DNA from: Termitomyces sp. T153
Taxonomy: Eukaryota > Basidiomycota > Agaricomycetes > Agaricales > Lyophyllaceae
NCBI GenBank assembly: GCA_018296165.2
Contig: JACKQL020000001.1
Span: forward strand, 2,294,001 to 2,358,000
Length of the DNA: 64,000 nt
Reading direction: 5' to 3'
In this document: positions 35,321-45,038 of the stretch, in pieces
How the letters are laid out: the number at the start of each line of letters is the position of its first letter
Numbering within the stretch: position 1 is the first letter of the stretch
The notes under the pieces: model-generated
Seen by the model: the letters and a program-made list of their open reading frames with translations, nothing else
The model's database searches: none
What the model was told of the DNA's origin: nothing
Made by a program: the position numbers and the translations under genes

Positions 35321-37327
35321 ATGTCCGATCTCGCCTCCCAATTTGAGAAGATCACCATGGCCCACGCCTTCCTCGATCGGGTCGACAGGTTGCTCGCAGT
35401 GGCCCGTGCATCGTTGGCGAAGGATCCTCGCTTGGCGGTCACCGCCATCTTTCAGACGTGGCTCCAGTGGTTCAAGACCTCGGGGAGCGGAGTCGAGTGG
35501 CCAGAGTTGGCGACTGTCAAGAAGGAGTGTCGCCAGTTATATGAGAAGTACAAGGGGGAAGAATGGGTTCGCCCATTTGATGTTCACTTTGTAAGTTCCC
35601 TTTTCTTCCTTTTGAGCGCCAATTTCTAATACGATTGCTAGGCGCCAATCGACTCTTCGCTGGAGTTCCTGATGGACAATCTCACGGCGGGAATGACGGT
35701 AAGTGCCTCGGCAGTCGCTAGTGCTAGTGACCCTGCTAAGGTACGTTAGCTCTTTGAAGACTTGTCACTGAATGACCAGTTCCTCTTCCAGCACCCGGTA
35801 GGTGCGTTAGCGGTGGCGAGGGGGGAGGGACGGAGCGAGGGTCGTAGGAACAAAGAGGCGGCGAATCGTGGGGACATTCAAGAGGCGGGCCCCTCGACTC
35901 CCAAGGCTGCAGCTGGCGGCGTCGTTAGAGGGTTGGCGACGTCGCCAAAATTGGCGACAACCCCGAAGAGCAAAGGGAAGGGGAAAGGAAAGGCAAAGGC
36001 ACAAGATGATGAGGACGAGGATATTGAGGTGAGTCGTTTTCTTTCCTTTCGCTGATTCTTGGCGACGACCGCTAACCTTTCCTACAGGATCAGGTTGAAG
36101 AAACTTTTACCGACAAGCGCTTGGCGACGCTCCTTCGATGGCGAAGGACAACAACGGTGGTGGATACGGGACTGGGAGCAGGAGTGAAGCTGGACAAGGC
36201 CAAGGGCAAGGTAACAGTGTCGCTAGAGAAGCGGCAGGAGTATAAGCGCACGCAAGGAGCGGTGAGTACTTAGCGATTCTTTTCTCTTTTTGTTGCTAAC
36301 GCTTTCTTCTAGTGCGACAACTGCTGGGCAGATAACGACCCAGATGGCTGCTGGTACCCCACGGGGGTCCAGCCTTGCTATCGTTGCGACAGCACTAGGA
36401 AGAGCTGCTCGCACAGCGGCCTGTCATCGAGGAGCACAGGCAGCAAATTCGCTAAGAGGATAGCGATCAAGGCGGCGTCAGTAAGGAGTGCGAGGGTCTT
36501 CGTGGAGAGGCAGAGGGAGCTGGCGAGGAGAGGGGAGCCGATCAAGGTCAAGCGTTCGAGCTTGACCTTGCCGACGTCGCAGGAGGAGGGCTTGGTTGGA
36601 GGTAGTGGAGGCGCTAGGGTGAAGAGTAGGAAGACGGTGGAGAGCGACGAGGACGACGACGCCAACAACAGTGACTGCGACACGCCCCGGGCGTGGAAAC
36701 GAGCCGCAAGCCCATCATCGGTCGCTAGCGCTAAGCGACCTCGGACGGTCGCCAGCGAGGAGGGAAGGGAGGACGTGGAGATGAGAGAGACGACTCCCTT
36801 GGCGACGGTCGCCGAGGTGGAGGCGAGTGACATGGAGATCGAGGGTGAGGAGGAGGTGGAGGCCGTACCCGTCGCTACTGAGGAGGAAGAACGGGCTGAA
36901 GAGGTCGAGGTCGTACGACAAGTAAGTTATTTTCTTCCGCTAGCTACCTCATCGCTAACCACTTTGCTAGGGAACATGGAGCGACACGCCGTTGCGTCAG
37001 GTGGGCGACGACGAGCTGGAGTGGCTGGGCGAGGACCTCAGATGGCCGACGCCGCTAACGTCGGCGGCGTCGCTACTGGACTTCGATGAGAGGGCGGCGG
37101 GAGTGGAATGACGGTTCCGAAGGGAGCTGGAGGCGGCGAGGGAGGAGTTGTTAGCGGCACGGGCTCGCTACACGGTCGCTAGGCGGACACTGGCGACTCT
37201 GGCAGGATATCAACGCGACTGCCAGGCCTTCCTGGCCTGGCAGGAGGAGAACAACATCAGCGAGGGGGATTGGGAGGAGACGGAGGCGATGGAGGTTCCT
37301 GACAACGACGCTGACCTTGATGCTTAG
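35321..37327 (+). CDS. Antisense spliced gene of element B, Zn2Cys6-like cysteine cluster
   Basis: The gene lies inside element B but on the strand opposite to gag-pol. Six exons fit: 35321-35590, 35642-35698, about 35792-36028, 36088-36261, 36313-36921 and 36971-37327. All five introns fall between codons, and all have GT...AG ends. The N-terminus (MSDLASQFEKITMAHAFLDR) is helical, followed by a Lys/Gly-rich basic stretch. Exon 5 starts exactly at a cysteine cluster C-x2-C-x8-C-x8-C-x2-C-x6-C (CDNCWADNDPDGC, CYRCDSTRKSC), close to the fungal Zn2Cys6 pattern. Acidic and basic low-complexity stretches and a helical C-terminus (RRELEAAREELLAARARYTV) follow. A TGA at 37109-37111, best explained as a mutated CGA, cuts the protein to about 495 residues; the frame stays open to 37327 (567). 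A DNA-binding or silencing-related role is only a guess. Confidence 0.75.
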
Positions 37328-37759
37328 CAACAGTCACCTCCTGTATATAAATTTTATATTTTTGTTAGTAATTTGGACCTAGCTTGGCCCCCTTAAGGGG
37401 CTCCACAATGTATAGTATCTTTGGCGAGCGATCAGAAAGTGAAACGAAACAGAAGAAAGAAAGCAAAAAATCAATTGGGCATACTAGCGACTGTCGCCTA
37501 ATGCTAGCAACATCTTGAAGGCAAATGCTCAGTAGATCATCATGGCGAATTACCCCTAGAGGCGTGCCGAGCGCTGGCGACAGAATAGCCTAGCGCAGCA
37601 TCGAAACAAGACAGTAGTAAAGTAAAGTGTCTGTGAAAGGCCTTTTAACTGTATCAAAAATGAAAGAGTAACAAAACAAAAAGGACTTAGGTTTTGTAAA
37701 GTAATTGTTGATGGTTTTTCTGGGTAGTAGAGATGAGAGCGGTAAGAAACGAAGCAGAG
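37328..37759. other. Convergent spacer between the antisense gene and integrase of element B
   Basis: No coding sequence is seen. This stretch separates the 3' ends of the antisense gene (plus) and gag-pol (minus), so both terminators should lie here. An AT-rich block (tatataaattttatatttttg) at about 37343-37364 could serve poly(A) formation. Confidence 0.5.
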
Positions 37760-38899
37760 TTAAGATTCGTCGCTAAGGCCTAGCGAAAGGTAGTTTTCTT
37801 CTTCACTGGCGTTTTCACCAGTGTCATCGTTGTCAACAAGTTCGGTTTGTTCCAGTTCTCTGAGACGCGAAGTGTCGATGTCGAAAGTGTCGCTAGGCAC
37901 GGTTATGTGTTCTCTAGCGAGATAGGGGATTAAGCGGAAGGCAGCAACAGGGCGATGTAGAACTGAGCCATCTAGTTCGCAAAGAATGTAAGCTCCTCCA
38001 CGGTTGCGAGAGATTACCACAAGTGGGCCTAGGTATCGTGGCTTCATTTTCTTGTTATGCGTTACTTCGATTCTCGTATTCCTCATTAGTACGAGGTCGC
38101 CTGTTTTGAAGTTGTAATCGCGAATCATAGCGGTGTGATCTTTCTCGAAGCAAATGGCGGCCAGGCGACGGGCGCTAAACACTTGGCTATGCAGACGGTC
38201 GAGATCTTCTTGGCGGCGCTGAAGGTCAATCGCTCGGCGGGCTATGAGATCGGTGGTTGATAATAACAAGTTTGGCGGCGGTTGCAAATATGTCGCTTCA
38301 ACTATGTCAGCAGGCAGGAGAGGGTGGGTACCGGTCGTTGCGTAGTAAGGGGAGCAACCCATTCGCTTGCGCACTGTAACACGTTCTGACCAAAAGACTG
38401 AGTAAGTAGCCGTACTCCACCTAAACTGATCGCCATCAACCGCTTTGAAAAGGGCTTGGCGAACGTTGAAGTGAGGCCACTCGGCTATTCCATTAGCGCG
38501 CTTATTATAACCAGAGATCTGGATATGGTGTAAGTTATACTTCTTCGCCAAATAGGTAACCGCCTTTAGGATTGGGGGTCCATTGTTGGTCACGATTTTG
38601 CTAAGCGCTCCCCAACGACAAATGACATCCTCATATAGCCACTTGGCGATAGCTTCGGTGTTTTCTCGGGTGAGCATGCGAAATTCCGGGTAATGAGTTA
38701 GCGAACAACGTCCTTGGATGATGTACTTGAACTTATTGGAGGGCGGCATGAACATGGTATCGACGTATATCTTGCTGAACAAAGGCGCCGGGGTAGTGAC
38801 AGTTGGCGGAATAAGCACTTTAGTTGTCTGGTGTATCTGACAGAGATGGCAGGTCCTAAGGTACCACATGATGTCGGCGCTAACTTGGGGCCACCAGAA
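37760..38899 (-). pseudogene. Integrase part of element B pol (after an in-frame TGA)
   Basis: This is in the same frame as the RT part and separated from it by TGA at 38900-38902 (ALLE, stop, FWWPQVSAD), where related elements have an Arg or His codon. The zinc-binding half has HLGHRG-type histidines upstream and CHLCQ here. The core carries VDTMFMPP (first Asp) and IVTNNGPP, where the second catalytic Asp is Asn (AAC, 38585-38587). NGIAEWPHFNVRQAL supplies the Glu. A C-terminal segment (NKKMKPRYLGPLVVISRNRG) ends at 37760. With a stop and a changed catalytic residue, integrase from this copy should be inactive. Confidence 0.88.
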
Positions 38900-41533
38900 T
38901 CATTCTAGAAGAGCAGAGCGAGTAGCGAAGAAGCCTCTGTGTCCCAAGTCATCGTGCATCGCCTTCAAGACCCGTAAGCGACTGGCAATAGGGACGAACA
39001 CCTTGTGAGCACCGTCTCGACTTCTTCGCCAAAGTTTGCCTCCCATAACAAAAAACATAGATGTGTAGCGAACGAAAGTGGCATAATCTTTGTCGCTAAA
39101 GCCTTTGGGTCGGATTAGATTGTGAAGCCATTTCTCAACTAAGAGTACACGGGCATCGTTGGTGGTAGCTTTGGCACTGTGGGGTACATCGCTATAAGTA
39201 GTGGTGCCATCGTCTTGGAGGGGGGTTATATCGTTGCTGGTCGCTAATCGTGGAGCAGTGTCGGTGTCGCTGGCAAAAGTTGCTAAAGTAGGCGACCAGC
39301 CGAGATCGGCCACAGGGGATAAGTGACGTGCGGCCATTGAGAGATGGCGAAGGAGTGGCAGCAGTAACTGGACCTGGTGGATGAACCCATGCAAACAATC
39401 AATCCAATCCTCATAGACAGAGTTGTCGCTATCGTCGACAGGGGGATCATCAGGCTGTGGCAGGCGCCACGACAGACCATCCGGGCCGTGGAAAGTTCCC
39501 TTGACGTGCACCAGCTCGAAATGGAACATCAGAATCACCATAATCCAGCGGTTCATGCTAGCGGAAGGCTGAATGTCGGGGTTCTGAAGCATACCCTTAA
39601 TGTAGCGAGCGTCTACTTCAATGATGAGGTTCCTAACGCCAATTAGGTACATCCGTAAAGCTTGTAGCGCTCGATAAAGGCCGTAAAGCTCCAACTTAGG
39701 CTGACTGAATTGTGCTTCTCTGTTGTTTAGCGTAATTGACCCGAAACGATTGTAGCGGCGCTCCTTGCAATTATTGCTAGCACACTGGCAAAGGTAATAT
39801 CCGACCGCTATATACGACGTATCGACCGCTAAGATGACGGGGTCAGGTGATTCATAGTCGATAGGAACAAGGGGCTTAGCGTCTTGTAAGGCCTTCACGA
39901 GGTCACGTTGAGCATTAATCTGATCAGGACCAAACTCAAAAGGGACGCCAACGCGAGTAAGTTTCGTCAGGTTATGGGCTCGATGGGCGAAGTTTTTGAC
40001 AAAGATCCTTGGCACCCCAACGGTACCTAAAAAGGCGCGGACTTCCGATAGTGACTTGCAAGGACCCCATCGCTCGATTAGCGCTAGGCAACTTTCGTCG
40101 GGGATTCGACCGCTAGGAGTACAAACGTGACCGAGAATCTTGAATGTCGGGGCGCAAAGGACAAGTTTGTGACCGGAAAAAGTGCCACCGCAATATTTCA
40201 TCCGCTGAAGGATCCTGTTAAGAAGTTCAAAGAACTCCCAGAGCGCTAGGCGGATGTTCAGATTAGCGGGATGCTTAGCGGGTTTACTGTTAACGATCTT
40301 CCAGTCCTTGGGTCCTTTAGTGCCAATGTCATCGATAAAGCTGAGCATGTTGTGGGGTATCTCTGGCTGCAGAATAAAGGTAATGTTGTCGTGAAATATA
40401 GGCACAGAGTTGGTCCACCCCATCGGCAAGGTTACTAAGCGAAGAGCACCAAACGGAGTCTGGAATGTTGTTAAGTCACGTGATGCTGGGTCGATAAGTC
40501 GTTTGTCGTAGCCAACGTAGAGGTCAAGAGTGGCACCACAAATGCGTCCAGCGAAAGATTCGGCGATGTGATCTGGAAAAGGTGGTACTCCAGAATGGCG
40601 AATGGTGACATGGTTGAGCGGCTCTAGACTGTGTACAATCCTGAGCTTACCGTTTTTCTTGAGAATGCAAAACCATCGCAAGCGATAAGCGGAATTCGAG
40701 GGTTCATAGACGCCAGCGCTGATCTTGTCGTGAATAATTTCGCATACTTCCTTTTCTAGTCCTGGGGGTATGGGGCGATTGTGCTGAACCCAAGGTACGT
40801 GCAGAATTGTTGGTATGCGTACTGGCGGGAAGAAGTTGGGGCGCAAACTTCCTCGTTCGGAATCTTCCCAAGCGAAGGCTTTTTCTTGCTTGGCAACCAT
40901 GTCGACCAATATGTTGATTTCGTCGCTAGTGAGGAACCCAGTGTCATGGTCGCTAACCAATTTCGCTTGTCGCTTGCTGGTGAATCGCTTTGTCAGGACA
41001 AAAGGTGGCGGGTTTGGGTTAAGCGGAGGAATGGTCGCTAGTGGATCGCCTATAACTTGACGCTCAATTCGAAAGTCTTCGCTAACGTGGCTAGCGACCG
41101 GTTTGGTTTTCATGGCGACGGGTTTATACTTCTTCTTGACCTGTACTCCTTTTCGCTTAGGAGGTTCGTTAGCAACATACTGAGCGGGGAATGGGATGTT
41201 AACATAGGTGGGGGTAGTGTCCGTAACACATGTATCAAAGGGCAAAGTCTGTCCAAGAATCAAGGGATTAGAGGTATTAGTAGAAACAAGATAAGAACGA
41301 GGTGGAAGGGACAAATCAGAAATGTTGCTAGCCGTAGCGTAAAGGTATGCTAGCGCGGGATTAGTCTGTGTGTTAGAATCGGTAAGCAAAACATCTTGGT
41401 CCAAATCACAAGAAGCTATACATGTCGCTAGACCAGTTGAATGGTCATAGCTGATAACGATCACTAGGTTGCTATCTTCTTCATTGCCTCCGGCAATGAA
41501 AGCAGCGGGGTGCCTCGGTTTCGAAGCGAACAT
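38900..41533 (-). CDS. Reverse transcriptase-RNase H of element B
   Basis: An 877-codon frame. The first 230 residues are a linker ending the protease region (GVQVKKKYKPV). RT follows, with GKLRIVHSLEPLN, GATLDLYVGYDKRLID and PMGWTNS, and the catalytic motif FIDD near residue 398 in place of the usual YxDD. RNase H has its Asp in ILAVDTSYIAVGYYLC near residue 568, a Glu in LELYGLYRAL and a later Asp in IIEVDARYIKGML. The last part is the zinc-binding N-terminus of integrase (HDDLGHRGFFATRSALLE) up to the TGA at 38900. The frame is +1 relative to the protease frame upstream. RT and RNase H residues look intact. Confidence 0.9.
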   Translation of the reverse strand: MFASKPRHPAAFIAGGNEEDSNLVIVISYDHSTGLATCIASCDLDQDVLLTDSNTQTNPALAYLYATASNISDLSLPPRSYLVSTNTSNPLILGQTLPFDTCVTDTTPTYVNIPFPAQYVANEPPKRKGVQVKKKYKPVAMKTKPVASHVSEDFRIERQVIGDPLATIPPLNPNPPPFVLTKRFTSKRQAKLVSDHDTGFLTSDEINILVDMVAKQEKAFAWEDSERGSLRPNFFPPVRIPTILHVPWVQHNRPIPPGLEKEVCEIIHDKISAGVYEPSNSAYRLRWFCILKKNGKLRIVHSLEPLNHVTIRHSGVPPFPDHIAESFAGRICGATLDLYVGYDKRLIDPASRDLTTFQTPFGALRLVTLPMGWTNSVPIFHDNITFILQPEIPHNMLSFIDDIGTKGPKDWKIVNSKPAKHPANLNIRLALWEFFELLNRILQRMKYCGGTFSGHKLVLCAPTFKILGHVCTPSGRIPDESCLALIERWGPCKSLSEVRAFLGTVGVPRIFVKNFAHRAHNLTKLTRVGVPFEFGPDQINAQRDLVKALQDAKPLVPIDYESPDPVILAVDTSYIAVGYYLCQCASNNCKERRYNRFGSITLNNREAQFSQPKLELYGLYRALQALRMYLIGVRNLIIEVDARYIKGMLQNPDIQPSASMNRWIMVILMFHFELVHVKGTFHGPDGLSWRLPQPDDPPVDDSDNSVYEDWIDCLHGFIHQVQLLLPLLRHLSMAARHLSPVADLGWSPTLATFASDTDTAPRLATSNDITPLQDDGTTTYSDVPHSAKATTNDARVLLVEKWLHNLIRPKGFSDKDYATFVRYTSMFFVMGGKLWRRSRDGAHKVFVPIASRLRVLKAMHDDLGHRGFFATRSALLE

Positions 41534-41705
41534 TTTGACGGTTGTTTCTCTTGGTTTTGCCGCGTGGAAAGGTAGGGATAGTGCGCTGGAGGCCAGTATT
41601 GGGGTCCGTGATTGTTATAGTTGTTTCGATGTCACTAATTGTATTAACCGTACTTCAGGTTAATACGTCAAATGGGCGACCAAGTAGGATGTCATAAGCG
41701 GGAGA

Positions 41706-42560
41706 CTATAAAACATGGATTTGAAGATAGACCGTCACGTCGCCAATCGTGCATGGTACGTTTCTAGCTAGTCCCAGTGATCGATCCATGGTACCGTTGG
41801 CGCTCTGCATGTTTAGCACGATGTTGGGGTCATAGGATAAGCCAATGTCGCTAGCGATTTCGGCGGACATCGAAATAATCTGAGAACCGCTGTCGTGAAT
41901 GCATTCAACTTCCTCTTTATTGTCGATCAGCATCATGACGGTACGAAGTGACTGAGATTCCTTAGCAACAGTGAGTACCACAGGCTCTTCTCCGGGGGGT
42001 AGCGAATCAATATAGGCCTCGACAGGGTCAACTGAAGCGAATGGTGCCTTGTCCGTGGTAAGTCCTTTAGCGGTATCAGCGTTGGACCCAAGCGAAAACT
42101 GGGGTTCTTCGATAGCGAACGTCAGCAAAATCTCTTCAAAAATGTCGCTGGAGTCCTGTACTGTATTAGCGCTAGCGCCAACCAATCGTTTGGGCATAAC
42201 CACTGTCCTAAACTGATTCCTGATGTCCTGGGATACAGAGCAAAGTTTGCCAACTGATATCGTAACCTGGGTGCGTAAGACTCGTTCAAAAACCACTTTG
42301 GATTGCTCGATGTCGTAGATGGGTGGCATAGTTCGATATGCACTGTTGTTAGCTTTGTCGGGAGCAGCGAAATTCCGGTTAGCGGGTGGGGGGTAGCAAC
42401 TAGGGATGCCAGAAAATGGATGAATAGGAGGCCGAGCAACAGGTTCCTTAGCGACGGGCAGCTGTTCCTTAGCGACGGTATGTTCAGGTGCTTTGCCTTT
42501 GTCAGTAGGCTTAGCGGCAGGAACTGGAGTGGAATCAGAAGGGGTGGAGGTTGCCGGAGG
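41706..42560 (-). CDS. Protease and gag-pol linker of element B (segment left of nested A2)
   Basis: This segment continues the gag frame once element A2 and one copy of its target duplication are removed. The junction (codon ending at 48666, next codon at 42560) is exactly in frame. The retropepsin-like core is VECIHDSGSQIISMSAEIAS, with DSG, followed by NIVLNMQSANGTMDRSLGLA and GDVTVYLQIHVL. A TAG at 41706-41708 then interrupts the domain before SPAYDILLGRPFDV. The same stop position is present in the other two B copies, so it may not be a recent defect. Confidence 0.85.
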   Translation of the reverse strand, partial: PPATSTPSDSTPVPAAKPTDKGKAPEHTVAKEQLPVAKEPVARPPIHPFSGIPSCYPPPANRNFAAPDKANNSAYRTMPPIYDIEQSKVVFERVLRTQVTISVGKLCSVSQDIRNQFRTVVMPKRLVGASANTVQDSSDIFEEILLTFAIEEPQFSLGSNADTAKGLTTDKAPFASVDPVEAYIDSLPPGEEPVVLTVAKESQSLRTVMMLIDNKEEVECIHDSGSQIISMSAEIASDIGLSYDPNIVLNMQSANGTMDRSLGLARNVPCTIGDVTVYLQIHVL

Positions 42561-42565
42561 GTCAC

Positions 42566-43697
42566 TGTCAGGGTCCGCTGACCTCGGGGGCTCAGCTGCA
42601 CTGGGCGAGTCCTTACTAGGCGAGTGTGATTCCCCTGCATTGATAACCGAACACTCAAAGACGTTCCGGGTCTGGGTGGGTTGCGTGGGTAGTTGGGGAG
42701 ATGTGATCCAGACAGATCCGGGAGGTCCGGAGAAGTCGGATTGTGGGGAAATGAGACGGTCTTGGCGGGGTTCAGGCAGAAGGCCGTACGGGAGATTTGC
42801 GGAAGCAAAGGAGTAGGTGGCTGTGTGATCAATGGGGACGGAGCTGGGGTTTGATGGGAGATCATTTGGAGCTGATGGAGTCCGGGACCGAGCAAAGAGT
42901 GAGGTTCGGACCTGGTAAAGGAGTGTCGGGGTTTGTAATCGTAATCGCGGAGTTTGTGAGGTCGTTAGGGTTGATGAAGACTTGGGCACAATGGTCTGAC
43001 GGAGTCACCGAGACAGCGTCGGACGAGACAATATGGAACAGGAGTAGATTCGAGTGGAGATACAAAACGATAACGAGAATGATAACAAAATGGAGACAAG
43101 ACAAGACCGGGAGACTGAGATAAGACCGGGAGACTGAGAGTAAGGAGAATGGGACACGAAACACGAAACACAAAAAGGAAACAATCAAACCATAGGTAAC
43201 GTTAAGCAATATCAAGACTAGAGTACGAAGAGCTACTCGATGACTTATATACTGACTACCGGAGGACTTCGGGGTACGTCGGCTGTGGTGGCGGGGCTTG
43301 GCGGGGCTTGACGGAGTGGGTGGGTGTCAGTTGTGATTGAAGATCGTGCTGCGCTGATACGTTGATGGGATCATTTGAGAACGCGGGTTGCCCCGAGGTC
43401 GTCGTGATACTCCGGAATAGGTCGGAGGAAGCAGGGTGTTGAGTTAATGATGGGGGGCAAAGATCGGGAACAGCGGGGGTGGTTCTCGGAGTTCGGGAAG
43501 CCCAGGGTAAGTGTCAGTGGCTGTGGGGCAGGCACCGAAGTTGGCCAGGGGGCCGTCAGAGTTAGCCGGGGGGGCGTCGGAGTTAGCCGAAGTAGGCGCG
43601 GGGCATGGGCGGAAGTTCGGCGGAGCGTTGGGGGTCCCTTTGGGGGTTCGGGGGTTTGATGGGCGATGTGCGGGGTTTCGGGGAACGGGTCGTGACA
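42566..43697 (-). mobile_element. 3' LTR of element A2
   Basis: It reads TGTCAGGGTCCGCTGACC to GGGTCGTGACA on the plus strand. It is 1,132 bases long, against 1,136 for its partner, with few substitutions. Confidence 0.93.
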
Positions 43698-43710
43698 TCA
43701 CCCCCTTTTC
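43698..43710 (-). other. Polypurine tract of element A2
   Basis: On the minus strand GAAAAGGGGGTGA sits directly before the 3' LTR. This fixes the transcription direction of the element on the minus strand, opposite to the gene it carries. Confidence 0.85.
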
Positions 43711-43907
43711 AGCGTTGAGACCCTTTGAGACGTGAGGCAGGACGGGGATCGGCGGGGCGTGGGAGTTGAAGTCGAGCAATATTGATCAATCCGCAGCGAG
43801 TGATAGCGGCGTGGGAGACGAAGTCGAAGCGCGGCCGCCGTTTTGTCAGGGTCCTCCTCAATCAATTAAAAGCTTTGGGCATGCCCCGGGGTTTCCCAAA
43901 TTTCGTC

Positions 43908-45038
43908 ATGTCTTCTCCCAGCGTTCCAGTGGCTTCTCCCGCCGATTTAGACGAGGTGGTGGTGTATGACAGTGGGGGTGAGGAGTTCGAGCGTCGGCGC
44001 CGGGGTAGCATTAGGGACCGGAGTCGTAAGTGTTGTCAATTTTTCTTTTCGGGATGGTTGACGGGGTTCCTGTAGAATCGTCCATAGTAGTAGTGGTGGA
44101 TTTTCTGGGGGTTCCGAAGCGGACCAAGTTTCGTCCCGTGGTGCCAAAGGGGAAGGGGGCGTCCTCGGCGGTGGTTCGGGGGAAGCGTCGAGCTTCCCCG
44201 CCCTCGGGAGCGGGACCCAGCAAGAGGCCGCATGGGCGTGAGTTGTCGGCGGGGCCTCCGGAGTCTTCCCTCTTTTCTCCTGTCCCGGGCGTCCCCTCGG
44301 AACGGTCGTCGAGTCCCCCCGCGCCGATTCCTTCAATCACGGAGGTCTTCCTTTGCAAGCAGGTGGAGGCCTTGACGACGTCGTTGGCAGTACGGGAGGG
44401 TGAGCTCCGATGGGCGAGGGAGGATCGTGACGCGGCGCAGACGGAGAAGGAAGTGATGGAGCGGGAGAGGAATACTTCGGTGCGCGTGGCGACGGAGCAA
44501 GCGTTAGAGGTGCGGGGTTTGCGGGAGCATTTGGCGCAGGTAGAGGGGCAGCCCGCGGGGGAAGCGGAGGGGCGGGGACGAGTTCCGGAGGGGGATGCGT
44601 TGTGGGTGGAGCTGGAGGCGGCGAGGCGGAGGGAGGATTGGTTGGCCAATGAGGCCGCCTCAGGTCGCGCGGGGATCCTTCGTGAGTTGTCTCCCGTTCC
44701 TCCGTTTGTTATTGATGGTTCATTTTCTGAGTTTAGGCTGGGTGCGGGAGCATCGGGTCCTCTTGGACGGTGCCTCCGCGGCGTTCGCGTCGATTCAGGA
44801 CGGGTTGACGCAGGGGTCCGCAGTCCAGCCTCCAGAGTTGCAGCAGGAGATGGCGCGGTTAGAGAGGTTGCTGGCGGGGCATCGGCGGCGCAATGCGGTG
44901 GCCCCGGGATCGTGGTGGGAGGTGGCGGCCGACGCGGGGGAGGCATTGCCGGGGTTGGCGGAGATCTTAGCGGTGGTGCGGGCCCAGATGGAGGTTGACT
45001 TGGGGGTTGGGTTGCTGGGGGGTCCGGGGAGGGAGTGA
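43908..45038 (+). CDS. Antisense spliced coiled-coil gene carried by element A2
   Basis: Three exons (43908-44025, 44076-44681, 44737-45038) join to 1,026 coding bases, or 341 residues, with GT...AG introns of 50 and 55 bases and no stop. The N-terminus is MSSPSVPVASPADLDEVVVY, acidic then Arg-rich. A short hydrophobic stretch (SSIVVVVDFLGVPKRTKFRP) and a basic Pro/Ser-rich linker follow. A long charged helical region (VEALTTSLAVREGELRWARE onwards) suits a coiled coil. The C-terminus (LAEILAVVRAQMEVDLGVGL) is also helical. I do not recognise a family. The clean splicing and intact frame in a young copy suggest a real product; a decayed copy is visible at about 21419 in A1. Confidence 0.75.

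Noticed and set aside
36502..37089. Continuation of the antisense B gene past the intron at 36922 as one long exon
   Set aside because: A GT...AG intron (36922-36970) gives a better downstream peptide (VGDDELEWLGEDLRW), and the intron-retaining frame ends soon after.
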